64,000 bases of DNA from Ptychodera flava (GCF_041260155.1 NC_091933.1:30993933-31057932), one strand, 5' to 3'. Shown: positions 47,301 through 58,688, counted from the stretch's first letter. The notes: generated from the sequence alone by a model not told the origin. A program made the numbers and translations.

Positions 47301-50300
47301 TGAGAAACACACTTTTTGACCAAAAATGGCAAAAATTGCCCCAAAATAACAAAATTGCAGATTTCATCATAATTTCAATAAATATCATTAAGTTCATCTG
47401 TAGGAACCTGTATACCAAATTTCAAAGCTATCAGATGAGCAGTTTTGGAAATACATATTTTTTGACCAAAAATGGCAAAAATTGCCCCAAAAATACAAAA
47501 TTGCAGATTTCATCATAATTTCAATAAATATCATTAAGTTCATCTGTAGGAACCTGTATACCAAATTTCAAAGCTATCAGATGAGCAGTTTTGGAAATAC
47601 ACATTTTTTGACCAAAAATGGCAAAAATTGCCCCAAAAATACAAATTGCAGATTTCATCAGAAATTCAATATATATTACTAAGTTCATCTATAGAAACCT
47701 GTATACCAAATTTCAAAACTATCAGACCAGTACTTTTTGAAAAAAACATTTTTTGACCAAAAATGGCAAAATTGTCTTAAAAATGCAAATTTGCATATTT
47801 CTGCACAATTTGAACAAATCTGAAATAGATCATCCCTAGGGACATATGTACCAAATATCAAAGCTATCTGACTTGTAGTTTTGAAAGAAGATTTTTAAAG
47901 ATCTTTTTACCAAAAATGACAAAAATTGCCTTAAAAATACAAATATGCAAATTTCACCACGATTTGAACAAATCTGACTGAAGTCACCCTAAGTAAACTG
48001 CATATCAAATTTCAAAGCAATCGGACAAGCGGTTTCAGAGAAGATTTTTTTACCAAAAACACCAAAAAATGCCCCAAAAATACAAATATGCAAATATCAC
48101 CACAATTTGAACAAACTTAAGTGAGGTCACCCCAAGTGAACTGCATATAAAATTTCAAAGCAATTGGACTTGCGGTTTCAGAGCAGAAGGCAATTGTTGA
48201 CGGACGACGGACGACGACGGACGACGACGGAAAATCAACCTATTTGATAAGCTCCGCGTCGCTGACAGCGGAGCTAAAAAACAGAACACAAATCATCCAT
48301 CATCCCACCCGCACATTCACAAATCACAGACTTGAACCACATCTAATACTCACCATAGAGGCGGAAAGGGTCGGTGTATGGTAAGTACTCAGTTGCCCAA
48401 TACGTAGCTCTGAACCCCGGTATTTTCAGTAAATTTTTGCCTGTGACTTCGTATCTCACAATTAATGTTGACGTTGTTCCAGAATCGTGAAAGATATTGA
48501 AAAAGTTACCACATTCTTCAGTCTGCAACATATCTACGCCACTGCTATTTCGTTTATAAATCTGTAATCAAAGTAAGAAAATGACCAGATGGAAACTCAA
48601 ATAGAGACACACATTTGTAATCTAAAAGAAATCATTTTAGATGTAAGCTGAACAGGGCAAAGCAACACAGCAGTCTGTAAACAATTTACATAAGATTCTG
48701 GAACAGTTTTTGTTCATCGGGTAGAACAGTAATCTTAAAGGCCTGTGTTGGCACCAGTTTGTCTCAGAAAATTTACTCTCCAGATTACAATTTCAATGGA
48801 AAACAAAAGGCTATCATACCTCCATAATCCTCTTACAGACTAGAACAAAGGCGATCCCAGGGATCGCGAACAGTGCCTTTAAGCTCCTATCTGGTATGGA
48901 AAAAAGAATGCCCAGGAAGGTTTTTTGATCATCAGTTGGGCGGGGATAATCTTGCAAACATCTGCAAGTCACTTAATCTCACGAGTTTTTGCACACAAGG
49001 TCTAAGAAAGCAACTTACGGATATTTTCTCTCTGCAGTCATATCCATAGCTGAACATTTCATGAGTGACAAAGTCGGTGAACCGCAGGGTGACAGTGCCA
49101 CCGTTGAGATTGTCTATGATGTACGTGCAGTTGTATGGTCCATCGGGAAATGGCCTGGGAAAGTAGGGCGATGTGAAGTCTTTCATCTCATTCTTCGCAT
49201 GAAGTGTTCTAGTTTGACAAACTTTGACATAAAAAAAAAATTATGTAATTTAAGTAGTGCAGACAGTAGGATATTCAGCTTTATTTTGATACCTGAGCAA
49301 AAACTTCCACAAAATGTGATTTTTCCAATCATATTGGGAGTAGCAGAGGTAATACATGTATGGTATGATGCTTTGATTATGAAGCATAGCAAAGTCTAAT
49401 ATCATGTTATCACTGTTATCATTACAGGAAAAGAGCTTTCCTGTTTCAGCTTGTCTTTTTACAACTTTCCCTCATTATATTAAAACAATATAAAGCTTTG
49501 TGGTTACACAGATCTATATGTAGTTTGCAAGTCCACAGAGCTAGCCCCCCTCCCACCTTCGAGGTAACAGCTGCCCTTAGCTACTTATGTAATGCTGACA
49601 TATACATCTTGCTAAGCATTATTAGTATCTTTAGCCATCTTTCTGTTGCACACGGCACTAATAACGTCACTACGCTTTTGTTTCAGGCTCCTTTGTCTAG
49701 TTCACTCATTCTCAGCCATGCTATTGGATCCATTCAAAAATAGATGTTAAGTAATGTGTCGTGGCTTCCGCTCTAGTGTGTATGGACCATACTCAGACTT
49801 AATGCTGGAATCTACGTTCCTCTCAGCTTTCTTTGGTTTCCTTCGATGCAGCGAATTCACCTGCTCCACACACTCCTTTAACCCAGCATAAAGTTGTGTG
49901 TTCATGACCTCAGGGTTTTGGCCGACTTTTAAGGCAGTCCAGATATGCTCTCTCTGTGAACATCAAAAAAAAGATGAAATTGGGAGTGGTTTCCAGCTTT
50001 GTCTGTTTGCTACCAATTCAACGCTCCTCCCAGTCTCAACAATCCATCATTTCCTGGTAGTCTGACGTAAAATGTGTGCTTCACCCGAAGAACCTTGGTT
50101 AATGCTTCCAGAAAGAGTTCCCCTACACTGCGTCACTTTCATCCTTCTGCTTCGCTCGTTGCTTTCAGGAGTTGGGTTCCAAACCTATTTGTATGCTGGT
50201 TATTCATTCCGCATTGGGGCAGCCACCACAGCAGTGCACGCCCACCTTCCTGACCACTTATTCAAACTCTGGGTAGGTGCTAGGTCCAGCGATTGTAATA

Positions 50301-52930
50301 CAGGACTTATATTTGGACACAGAAAGCCTACTTCATCATGCATCCAACGCGTTGACTTCTTCATAGGAACATTTGACATTCTGCATTTCAGTTTGCTGCC
50401 TTCTGGAACTTTTCATTTTTAGAGGCACCATGCACCTAACCTCGTACGCCACCATTTTGAATTTTCCATGCTAGGGCCGTACAGGCCCCTGTCATCCCTC
50501 CATTTCGCCACATTTCACGCTGGGGCTGTACAGGTGCACCAGCCTGTCACTCCAGACCACCAACTCCAGCCGGGCTAGCTGTGCACTTATGCCGGATGCC
50601 ACCCAGGCTGGGGCCATCCCGCCATCTACATGTACACTGTTATACGCCACCATTTTGCTACATTCCATACTGGGGCCCTGCAGGGGCACCTAGTGACCTT
50701 GGATCATAATTCTACTCTTTGCCACCCATGGAGTTACTGCAGCAAGATCAAATATCAAGTTTGACGTGAATTACACAAGCATCTTTGGTAATTACCGATC
50801 AAAGTCTCAACATCATCAGACTGTCCAGAAACTCATAAAATCACTGTGAGCATTCTCTTGGCTTAACATCTTGTGTAACTGCATGTACTTATAAACAAAT
50901 CATGGGGAGACGTTATCACGGTTAGAAGGTCTTACATGACCTTGAACTTTTACATGTGTCCAAGTACCTTATGACATACATTGAAAAGTACAAAATTTCT
51001 GAACAGATAGATATTAACGATTGGCCCATTTTACATGTGTCCCTGCTCTTCAGGATATCAACCCTCTTTCCCATATATTGTCTGGTATATCTGCCCACAA
51101 ATCTTATTGGATACTGGGGGATCTGACGGGTTATCCTCCGGTCTGGCAGTGAAAAAGTTACACCAGCTAGTTTTTCACATCTGATCAGCATTCATGAGCT
51201 GAGGAATATTAATGGTACTGTGCTATATATATCATCAGACATATTTGAAACCATAACATTTACCAAGTATGTCTGAGTTGTGCTCTGACTGTGGGCTGCA
51301 TGCTTGAACACTGATGCTTTAAACAGACAAATTGTCTGAAACGCTGTTGCAGTGGTGAAAACAGTGCTTCCGCTGACAGCTTACCAAAATCCCAAATGCG
51401 AGAAAAAGTAGCATTTGGTGAGAAGATTGTTGCATCAAACAGCCAAACTTGCAAATCAAAAACTGCACCATGATGTCATATGTATATAACTTAGTCTGTC
51501 CGCATGCTATACTGCATCAATTTGACACGCAATGTGGATGTGTTTTATTAGCTCTGTGCATCTGTGATCCTATACGAGGGAGCTTTTATTTGTATCACCT
51601 ACAGGAATGAATAAATTTGTAACGAAATAGCTCACATACACAACATGTGCCTCATGCATAAATGTACCATACGACTAGTTGAATAAATGGTGCAAAGTTT
51701 TTGCACTGGACAACGTGCAATGTTTCGACAGATTACTTTTATAGTCAAGTAACTTAGTGCAGCTATAGTCTCCTTGTCTGTGGTGCAGTAGCAGCCATGA
51801 TGTCGTCAACAGTGAAGGACTGTAGTGACGGTGAAACTACATGTAAGTCAAAATGGCAAACTTCCCTTTTTGACTTTGGCTACTCCACCAAATTGGGGAG
51901 AAACCTCCCCAAACGCAGGTTCCAAGCACCAGTAAAGCTAAGAAATGGGAAAAAATTATGATCAGTGTAGGAAACTCGACCAAGAAAGGAAAGTGGCGGC
52001 ATATACATGGCTATTTTAGAACATAGTCAGAGTGTGTTCCTAGATGACTAAAATCTTTGTGATGCATTAATAATTGCTGCCAACAAGAAAAATATCTTTC
52101 CTGACAGTAAGGGTTAGAAACTTGTGTGAATTGGCCTCCTTAAAATTAACGAGAATTTTCAGTGTATTGTGACAAGACGTCGTCAACAGAATCAACAGAG
52201 AAGGCACTCGTCTGATTGAATAGGTATACTTCTGCATTCATATTGTGCTAATTCACAACCCTATTTGCGATATTTTGGACTATGAGCATGTAACTGGATC
52301 ATCAATGACAAAAAGTTGTTTCTCCATATCAAAAGGGTGTATATTTGATTTGTTTTGGTTCTGTTTACACAAGAGACATGAACATTTAGATTTATGATCC
52401 ATGATTCCTGTGGCATGATTCAAGCCGGCTGTGAATACGCACAGGGGCAGTGGTAATGACCTCTGACCTCAGCGCGATCGATACACCATCTCATCACTGC
52501 TCATGTACATTCATGGCTAGATTCTAGAGTAAACCAAATATATGCATATGAAGTAAAAAATCAACTCTATTCAACTGCAAAAATTGAAAATCTAAAATGC
52601 CAAGATTTCCCATGTCTTAGAGTATTTTGATTTTGAACGTCTACGAGATTCATTTGGAAAAATACACTGAACAAGGTTTCTGCATTTAAATCACCCACAA
52701 GTCCTGATCTACTCAGTTACAGTATCGGTTTAGCTTATTGAATATCTGCTTCTAGCCAAATTTGCTAGAAGATTTTGGAACCCAGGGAGAAAGGCACACA
52801 TTTCATGGTTTGTATAAGAAACAATTTTTCACAGCAGCATTTATAGTCAGAGATGGTCATTCAACTTACCGTAACTCTTCACTTGTTCCATGGTTGCCAT
52901 GACAACCATTAACAGAAAGAATGTCTTCAT
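38472..52930 (-). CDS. CUB-CUB-LDLa-EGF x3 single-pass membrane protein, ten coding exons
   Basis: Ten minus-strand exons with canonical GT/AG sites encode about 570 residues: signal peptide (MKTFFLLMVVMATME), CUB1, a cysteine-free CUB2, an LDLa module with six cysteines and DGYDHCGDNSDE, three EGF-like modules, one membrane helix and a cytoplasmic tail with PPSY and PPTY. CUB and LDLa modules bind proteins and calcium outside the cell; PPxY motifs commonly recruit WW-domain (Nedd4-type) ligases. CUB-CUB-LDLa-TM is the layout of NETO proteins, and CUB/LDLa/TM that of nematode LEV-10; EGF modules in that position are not part of those proteins as I know them. Phases match at seven of nine junctions. 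The exon 3/4 junction is out of phase, and exon 7 needs a one-base correction. The gene may be functional with sequence errors, or recently damaged. I recognise no exact orthologue. Confidence 0.8.
39296..39388 (-). CDS. CUB gene exon 9, EGF module 3
   Basis: ECDPDCQHGATCSSRYSNTC then YCTSEYYGDRCE: a six-cysteine EGF module. Acceptor TTGTTGCAG, donor GTAAGT, phase 1 on both sides. Confidence 0.88.
40416..40517 (-). CDS. CUB gene exon 8, EGF module 2
   Basis: GCDWQCQHDGTCIDYRCECG then YGDFCE: a full six-cysteine EGF module. Acceptor TTTCTTTCCCAG, donor GTAAAA; phases fit exons 7 and 9. Confidence 0.88.
41081..41210 (-). CDS. CUB gene exon 7, EGF module 1 (frameshift)
   Basis: Joined in phase with exon 6 it reads GQCSSGPPYGCLSER then TGA. 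One base later, DDCYDSYRYKVFCYCEYGYS and GDKC follow. Together the two frames give the six-cysteine EGF pattern, so one extra base lies near the A-run at 41169-41171. Donor GTACAT phase 1, matching exon 8. Confidence 0.75.
41242..41354 (+). repeat. (CT)n / (ATCT)n microsatellite
   Basis: Interrupted CT tract ending in ATCT units, in the intron between LDLa and EGF1 of the CUB gene. Confidence 0.95.
42441..42578 (-). CDS. CUB gene exon 6, LDLa module
   Basis: A complete LDL-receptor class A module: CPTGYYKC, SSDVC, SAVC, DGYDHCGDNSDE and a final cysteine. All six cysteines and the acidic calcium-site residues are present. Phase 1 at both ends, as usual for a shuffled extracellular module. Confidence 0.9.
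43111..43455. mobile_element. MITE family of 14.9 kb (copy B)
   Basis: Ends AGGTAGAAGGCCCCTCC and TGTACTACCT, with interior similar to 14919-15300. Lies in the intron between exons 5 and 6 of the CUB gene. Confidence 0.65.
43822..44152. mobile_element. MITE family of 14.9 kb (copy C, reverse orientation)
   Basis: The reverse complement begins GGTAGAATGTGTATTAGGAC and ends with GAGCAAAAGTTTAGTCTTTC, the same family as copy B but inverted. B and C together form a spaced inverted pair. Confidence 0.6.
44387..44572 (-). CDS. CUB gene exon 5, CUB2 second half
   Basis: Encodes ITHPISLEIRDGITSQAPLL and SGYLHITLTMDS...SDSWVSIL, resembling the LEIRDG to GF-x-A-x-Y half of CUB but without the two usual cysteines. 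Acceptor TTCTGTTTCAG, donor GTAAGT, phases consistent on both sides. Confidence 0.8.
45228..45381 (-). CDS. CUB gene exon 4, CUB2 first half
   Basis: Encodes VISTSHTRPYYHGFYYGHH and NVDVVKAAPGHQLSLAP, with no cysteine. Acceptor TTTCTCTTTAG, donor GTAAGT phase 1, matching exon 5. The start phase conflicts with exon 3; the phase-matching alternative frame reaches a stop after about 28 codons. Confidence 0.75.
45631..46140 (+). repeat. Direct duplication ending in GGAC-rich tract
   Basis: Two ~200-bp copies (from about 45631 and 45858) share TTGCTAAGTTATCCC, CAGACCTCTAGCTCTATTGG and TGAGTTATGGACAAAT. The second ends in ACGGATGGACGAACAGACGG. Located in the intron between exons 3 and 4 of the CUB gene. 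Confidence 0.75.
46952..48275 (+). repeat. Element built on ~146-bp tandem units (copy 2 of 2)
   Basis: Same family and orientation as 35813-37194. CAGATTTCATC occurs at 47212, 47358, 47504 and 47649 (spacings 146, 146, 145). Ends in GACGACGGACGACGACGG and CAGCGGAGCT. It finishes 78 bp before CUB gene exon 3. Confidence 0.85.
48354..48561 (-). CDS. CUB gene exon 3, CUB1 second half
   Basis: Encodes IYKRNSSGVDMLQTEECG and TSTLIVRYEV...GFRATYWATE, completing CUB1 with its fourth cysteine. Acceptor TTGATTACAG, donor GTGAGT in phase 1. The next recognised exon starts in phase 0, so either an exon is missing between them or there is a small indel. Confidence 0.85.
49019..49221 (-). CDS. CUB gene exon 2, CUB1 first half
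   Basis: A T-rich acceptor (TTTTTTTATGTCAAAG) opens a frame that joins exon 1 in phase and supplies the first CUB cysteine (VCQTRTLHAKNE). It continues FTSPYFPRPFPDGPYNC and YGYDC, the standard CUB C1-C3 spacing. Donor GTAAGT, phase 0. Confidence 0.85.
49750..50425 (+). pseudogene. Tyrosine recombinase fragment (DIRS/Crypton type)
   Basis: Plus-strand remnant inside intron 1 of the CUB gene. RGFRSSVYGPYSDL, FLSAFFGFLRCSEFTC and, after two in-frame stops, LLRSLLSGVGFQTYLYAG then YSFRIGAATTAVHAHLPDHL match the catalytic domain of DIRS/Crypton-type recombinases. FLRCSE carries the first catalytic arginine. The usual HSFR motif reads YSFR, so the catalytic histidine is lost. The nucleophilic tyrosine segment is degraded. 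Such enzymes integrate circular DNA intermediates; this copy cannot. Confidence 0.72.
50440..50700 (+). repeat. ~90-bp tandem repeat next to the recombinase fragment
   Basis: CCACCATTTTG...ATTCCATACTGGGGCC...CAGGGGCACC-like units occur about three times. Adjacency suggests it could be part of the same decayed element. Confidence 0.5.
50700..52869. other. Intron 1 of the CUB gene, no further feature seen
   Basis: Apart from the recombinase remnant and its adjacent repeat, I see no exon or element with clear ends here. Confidence 0.5.
52870..52930 (-). CDS. CUB gene exon 1, signal peptide
   Basis: ATG at 52928-52930, followed by a hydrophobic MKTFFLLMVVMATMEQVKSY. Donor GTAAGT, phase 1. Upstream, TTTTTTCTCTTAG at about 52957-52969 is an acceptor-like site, so the 5-prime UTR may be spliced, with the promoter further upstream. 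Confidence 0.8.
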
Positions 52931-53500
52931 TGTTGAAATTCACTGAGCAGAGCAACCTAAGAGAAAAAACAACATGGAAATTTCACCACAATTTGAACAA
53001 ACCTGACCAAGGTCACCCCTAGGAACATGCACACAAAGTTTCAAAGCAATTAGAAAAGGTGTTTTAGCTAAAATGGAAAAAAATTACCCCAAAAATACAA
53101 GCAAGCAAATTAAACCAGAATTTGAAAACACCTAAATGGAACTAAGATTACCTAAAGAAACCTGCATGCTAAGTTTAAACCAAATCAGGTCTCTTGTTAC
53201 AAAGCTTAAGCTATTTGCATGATTTTTTTCCTTGTTTTACCTAATATTTGCATATTTTTGACACTGAACTCAAATGTTAATTTACTTGCAAAGAATTATG
53301 TAAACAACAACAGGAACAACAAGCATTATATTACTAAGTTTACTGTGACCTAACCTTCAAGCACTCATGGTGCTCAAGGGGCATAAAGGAAGTGTGTCAT
53401 CATATTATTGTAAACTGCTTTTCTGGCCAGAATGAGAACATCTGGCATCTTGTTGTAAGAAGACCACAAATGGTATGTCTGTGAGAGTGAGTGAGTGAAT

Positions 53501-53531
<31 letters not shown>

Positions 53532-53552
53532 AGATGATAGGTCTATCATCCA

Positions 53553-53603
<51 letters not shown>
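53501..53603. repeat. (GA)n-palindrome-(CT)n inverted microsatellite
   Basis: GA tract at 53501-53525, then GATGATAGGTCTATCATC (a palindrome at 53533-53550), then a CT tract to 53603. The two tracts are complementary and could fold into one hairpin. Confidence 0.85.
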
Positions 53604-53605
<2 letters not shown>

Positions 53606-53609
53606 AACA

Positions 53610-56407
53610 ACCTATTCATTGATCAGATCATAGGATATTGTTCCTGATAGACTTGCATACCTTCAAACTTTATGTTCTCTGCAGTTTCTTGCTTACAACA
53701 TCATTCCTGAACTTACAGGGAAGGGGCTGAATGCTGCATCTACAGAGATGAATGTATACACAAACAGAAAAACGATGAAGGAGATACATATCATGCAGTG
53801 AACAACGCTGCATTCTATACTGACCTGGCGCTTTGATAGGATCAAAGTTTCCCTTCAATTGCAATGCGGAATTTAAGAGTGATATTACAGAGGTAGAAGT
53901 AAAAACTCATTGAGACGATTGGCTATCTTTGGAATTAGAATCCACTGTGCTGGTCATGCATCATACATGTATGAACACTAATGGGCTATAAGACAGAGTG
54001 GCTCAATTTTTATGCAATGGAAAAAACTGTATGATTTACAATTAGACAGTGAAAACATTATCGCCGGATTAACTTTGACAAAGTCAACAAGACTACAACA
54101 ACAAAATGTTGGCTTCTTGTGTGTTGTGCAATCAAGTAAAGTGCATCATGCTTGTCTCTTTTATGATCACGAAACACCGCATTTTAGTACTTTTCCTTTG
54201 GGGCACGTCCATTTTATGAGTGCAATACGTGTTTATTGTTTAACCCGTTGAAATGCGTAGGCATGGTCCTAATCAGTGAGCAGTGAATTGTACTTCAATA
54301 TAGAATCTAAACTAACCAACTTAATTTTGAAAATAAAATCATGAAAATGATGCATAAAATTCGCAGCTATTATTAAATTTAATTGGCCATTCCAGGGAGC
54401 GAAAAAACTAAAAGCTTAATTTCTGTCGATGTAATAAAAGATTTAGACATTAGTTAGCATTCATTAATGATATACAGTACAATGCACACCTAATGAACAT
54501 GTCATTTTATGTGGTATTTCTACCGCTACACACACACCCACTACAGCTGCACCGATATTTGCCAGTACAGTAAAGATTTCACTATCCTTAAAATTGATTT
54601 TAAGACTTGATGGGATTTTCATTCATCACAGCAGAGTCATGGAGAAACATGAGCATACTCTCACTGAATTCACTCTTTAAAGAAGGTAGAAAATTACAAA
54701 ATGAGTCAAATTTCCAAACGGACAATGTAATCCTTCATTATATTTTTCATATCAGTCCACTTCTGAAATCATAATAACTGAGAGAGAATAAAGTCTTGTG
54801 AAGTGACAGCTGTTCATTGTGCTCAATTCAGCTGCTTGAAAGCTATATAACAGTCTACAATGTTTAATGAGACACGGATTAAAATAAGGAATCTAGTGAG
54901 TTTCCTAACCGAAGGGGTAGAGCACTACCTAGTGACTGGAGGGACTGTGGTGGGTGGAGTGACCACGAAAGAACTGATACAATGAGGTATTTGTTCAAAG
55001 GTGACTTGTAATGTTCACTGTATACAACTATCTGCTTATCTTTTGCTACGCACATTAGTGAGTCTGGGGAGAACACGTACTGTAAATGGTCACATCGTGT
55101 TGCTTGTTGATGTTCAGTCAAGTGCTTGGCCAATACGATTTGTCTTCAAAAGCCCAGTCATGGCGGATCACGACAAATATTTTCTCAGAAAATTTCTGGT
55201 CGCGTGGGCAGTACTCGGCGAACATTTTCTGCCTGGGCGCAATATGAAGGGCACGCACAAATTGGATCGTGAGCAGAGGTTCAGTAGTCTCGGCATTGAG
55301 GTAATAGCGAGATTTAAAATGGGTAAGGAACGACATCGAGAATGCAAGTATTTTCCTGCTTTTCACACCTGGGTATAATGGCCCGAAAGTGTGCCACGCA
55401 TAAACTTAAGCGAAGAGGTTTGCCGTGAATTGTGGCGTAACCCGGAAGTGAAAGTGTTCAAGTTCGCTATAGATTTACATACTTTACATGTATAACACAG
55501 GGTATCGGGATATGCTTACGTTTACCATATACATGCCCCAGAAAATCAATGATTTATACATCTTGAATTATTTCTCCAGACCCAAAAAAGAGTAGTTCAG
55601 AAGTGAAGTAATGTACACGCCTCTAGGCTTTACGACACAACACACGGCCATCATCGCCATACAAGTGCTTGGAGTTGCCAATGTCATACGCTGAAGGTAT
55701 CCTACTACACTGTACACTCTACACGCCTGTACACTAAACTGCCACCGTTTCGTAATGTTCAATGTGTTTGCTACCGTATTCTACGGGCTGGAATATTTCC
55801 ACCTCTAACGCACTGCGAAAGGTGGTGAGATACCGACAGCAATTTGGCGATATTATTGGGGCGAAACAAGAGTGCGTATGAACAGTTCGATGTACATGTA
55901 TCGACTGTAACTGTCCTCCACTGAACCCTCACTGAACGAAAGCACACTCTGATTTGAAGCAGTCAAGGAAACGAAGACATCATCGTCCTTCCAGAGACTA
56001 ACAATTCACAAAAACATAAAGATAAGTACCTTTGCGAAAAACCCGTCATCCACGGTTCAAATTCGAATATCAAGGCTGAGCGCACAAGGACATCATTCAA
56101 GCATATCGCATTGACCCGAGCTGAAGTGAAATCAAAGTGTCAGAGGTCATGGGAATGATTACCCATGGTTCCATCGATCGAAGACAGTGCAGTAGCGAAA
56201 AGATCAGATCAAGCTTCGAATCCTTTATTGAAATCGCATGCCTTGCGGGATTTTGATTTTAAGTACGTTAAATAAAGAAGGCATCATAAACTGCAATTTC
56301 TGTAAACAGACACTACCGACAAAATAAAAATATAGCCTTGAGGAAAAGTAAATAAATGTGTATTGATGTACACAAACATGACAGTAATATGTGAATGAGT
56401 TATAAGC
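53610..56407. other. Upstream of the CUB gene; no supportable gene
   Basis: A plus-strand frame at 55001-55378 contains MADHDKYFLRKFLVAWAVLG and is the longest here, but has no recognised domain. A distal promoter or noncoding first exon of the CUB gene could lie in this stretch; I could not place it. Confidence 0.4.
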
Positions 56408-56410
56408 TTA

Positions 56411-58056
56411 GGGATGGACCATTAGACCTTGGGAGGGGGGTGGTCACAATGCAATTGTGAAATTTTTTTTTTACTATTGTAAATTTCTGAATTTTTTTTT
56501 TTTTCCAATTGAGATTAGCTGTGCAAATTTTTTTTTCAGAGTAAATTTCAGATTTATAATTTTTTTTTTAGTTGTCGCTGTCTGAAATTAATGAGGGCAA
56601 AGATGTGGTGCCAAGCACCACAAGCGGCCACGCAAGCGGTCAGGGGGGGAGGGTCAGGAGAGGGGTGTCCCCTGCTGCTGTTGGAGCCTTTGAAAAATAG
56701 AGATTAAAATGGTGTTATTTGGTGGCACTTGGGGAGTATTTTTGTGGGGGTGGTCAGGAGGGGGTGTGCCACTCCTGCCGTTGGAGCTTTTGAAAAATAG
56801 AGATAAAAATGGTGTTATTTGGTGGCACTTTGGGAGCATTTTTTCGGATTACACATCTTCCTCTGAAACATGGTCTTCTTGCTCCTCAGTAGCTTCCTAT
56901 AGTTTGAAAATTGACTATTTTGGTTTCCTGGCTTCCCTTTCTACTGCTTGGTGAAATGCCAACATTCACCCCACCAAACATCATGCATATCTCATGATTT
57001 ACAATTGAGTTTGACAAGCTGAGAAGTTAAAATAAGCTAATTAATATAGTTAAATTTGCATATTTGTGTTTTTAGAGCAATTGTTGCCCTTTTTTGATCA
57101 AGACATCTATTTCTCTGTAGCAGCATGTCCAAATTGATTGGATGTGTATAGATGTGTTGAAATTTCAATATTGTCTTTTTAGGGCAATTTATGCTATTCA
57201 TGGTCAAAAAAATCTGTGTTCTCTGAAAGGGCTTGTCCAATTTCTTTGACATTTGCTACACAAAAACGATTATTCATGCAGATTTATTCAGTATTTGCTA
57301 TCGAGAAACTTTCAAAGTTTAACCCTTTTGTGTGTTTTTGTGTTGGGATTTGTTGGATAGATGGCATTCTACGTAGTGTATTGATGAATGTTAAAACATG
57401 TGTTGCTGTTGTTTTTTGAGGCTGTTTTTTGAGAAAAAGAATTGAAAATGCCTTTTTAAAAGCAAAATAATACATAATGACTTGATATGTTGTTTTATCA
57501 TTATTGACGTGTTTCTACTTGTTCACCCATTCTTGCTTTCATCATTACAATAAATGCTGTGAAAAAAATGAAACTGATGTGACCTGCATCTGTTTACCTT
57601 GATCTTAAAAGGCAAATATAACTTTCTGTCTTGACAGCCATACCATAGTTTCAATGTTTTACCTAGTGTACCTGCTTGGTTTGTATACAGGAAACAAGTA
57701 GAAAACAGGCTCTATAATTTCATAATTTTCAAGTGATCAGAATACAAAAGTCCTGAAAAGATAAGATAATCACAACTTCCAGTATAAGGGATACAGTCAC
57801 TCTAAATGTATAAATTAAAATTAAAAATGTGCCGGGAGGATGTACTAAAAATACAGAAAGTTGCTTTCTGTCGGTAAAATCTAAAAAAAAATTCAAAATT
57901 TTAAAGACTTTTGCAGATTTTTTTTTACGCCTTTGTCTTCTTCTTATTTTTTTTTATTTTGCAAACTAGTTTGAAGATTTTTTTTCCTAACTTTCTGCTC
58001 TGAAATTTTTTTTTCTGTTTTTGACCACCCCCTCCCAAGATCTAATGGTCCGTCCC
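56411..58056. mobile_element. Harbinger-like element, 1646 bp
   Basis: Inverted ends GGGATGGACCATTAGA with a G/C-run, flanked by TTA (56408-56410 and 58057-58059). Long T-runs lie near both ends. A ~115-bp segment (TGGTGTTATTTGGTGGCACTT) is duplicated at about 56680-56830. No coding content. Confidence 0.75.
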
Positions 58057-58618
58057 TTAGTAGGGGAGTTTCATATCTATGCGAAGGGGATAGTGTAGGT
58101 TATGAGACTACTGGACGTTTTTTATTGCTTTACAGCTTGTTCTCTCATATTAAACAAGCTGAAACTGTAGTATTTTCCTGTGTAGAGTCGTTAATATGTT
58201 CAATAAAGTTTGATGTTTGTGTATACGAGTTAGGTTGGGGATGTAACGCATTGGAGAATTGATTCAGGATATCTAAACGCTGGTGATAAGTACCGGGGAT
58301 GGGGGTTTTAACTCAATGGAAAGAATTATTTCGATTTCATGAAAATAAGACGATGATGCAAATCTTATTTACGCCTAGAGCCTCATACGCAGATCTAGAC
58401 TAGTGACTGTCGTTGGGTAAAGATGAGGCATATTTTTTGCGTTTTACATGAAACAATGCAGTGCCAATCATTTTTTACTTTGAATGCAACATCTTTCATC
58501 AGCTGCTTTGAAGACATTACAGTTGATGGCAGGTTTTTCTCGATGTAACTGCGTTCGCGCGACATCGGACACTATTTGTCTATTTGCTGTATGCATGACT
58601 GTTGTCATACATGTCAGC

Positions 58619-58619
<1 letters not shown>

Positions 58620-58687
<68 letters not shown>

Positions 58688-58688
58688 T
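58620..58688 (+). repeat. (TA)n with short (CA)n
   Basis: Pure TA tract of nearly 60 bp followed by ACACACACATAC. Confidence 0.95.

Noticed and set aside
55001..55378. Possible first exon of a plus-strand gene (MADHDKYFLRKFLV...)
   Set aside because: No recognisable domain and no linked downstream exon; open frames on the other strand overlap it.
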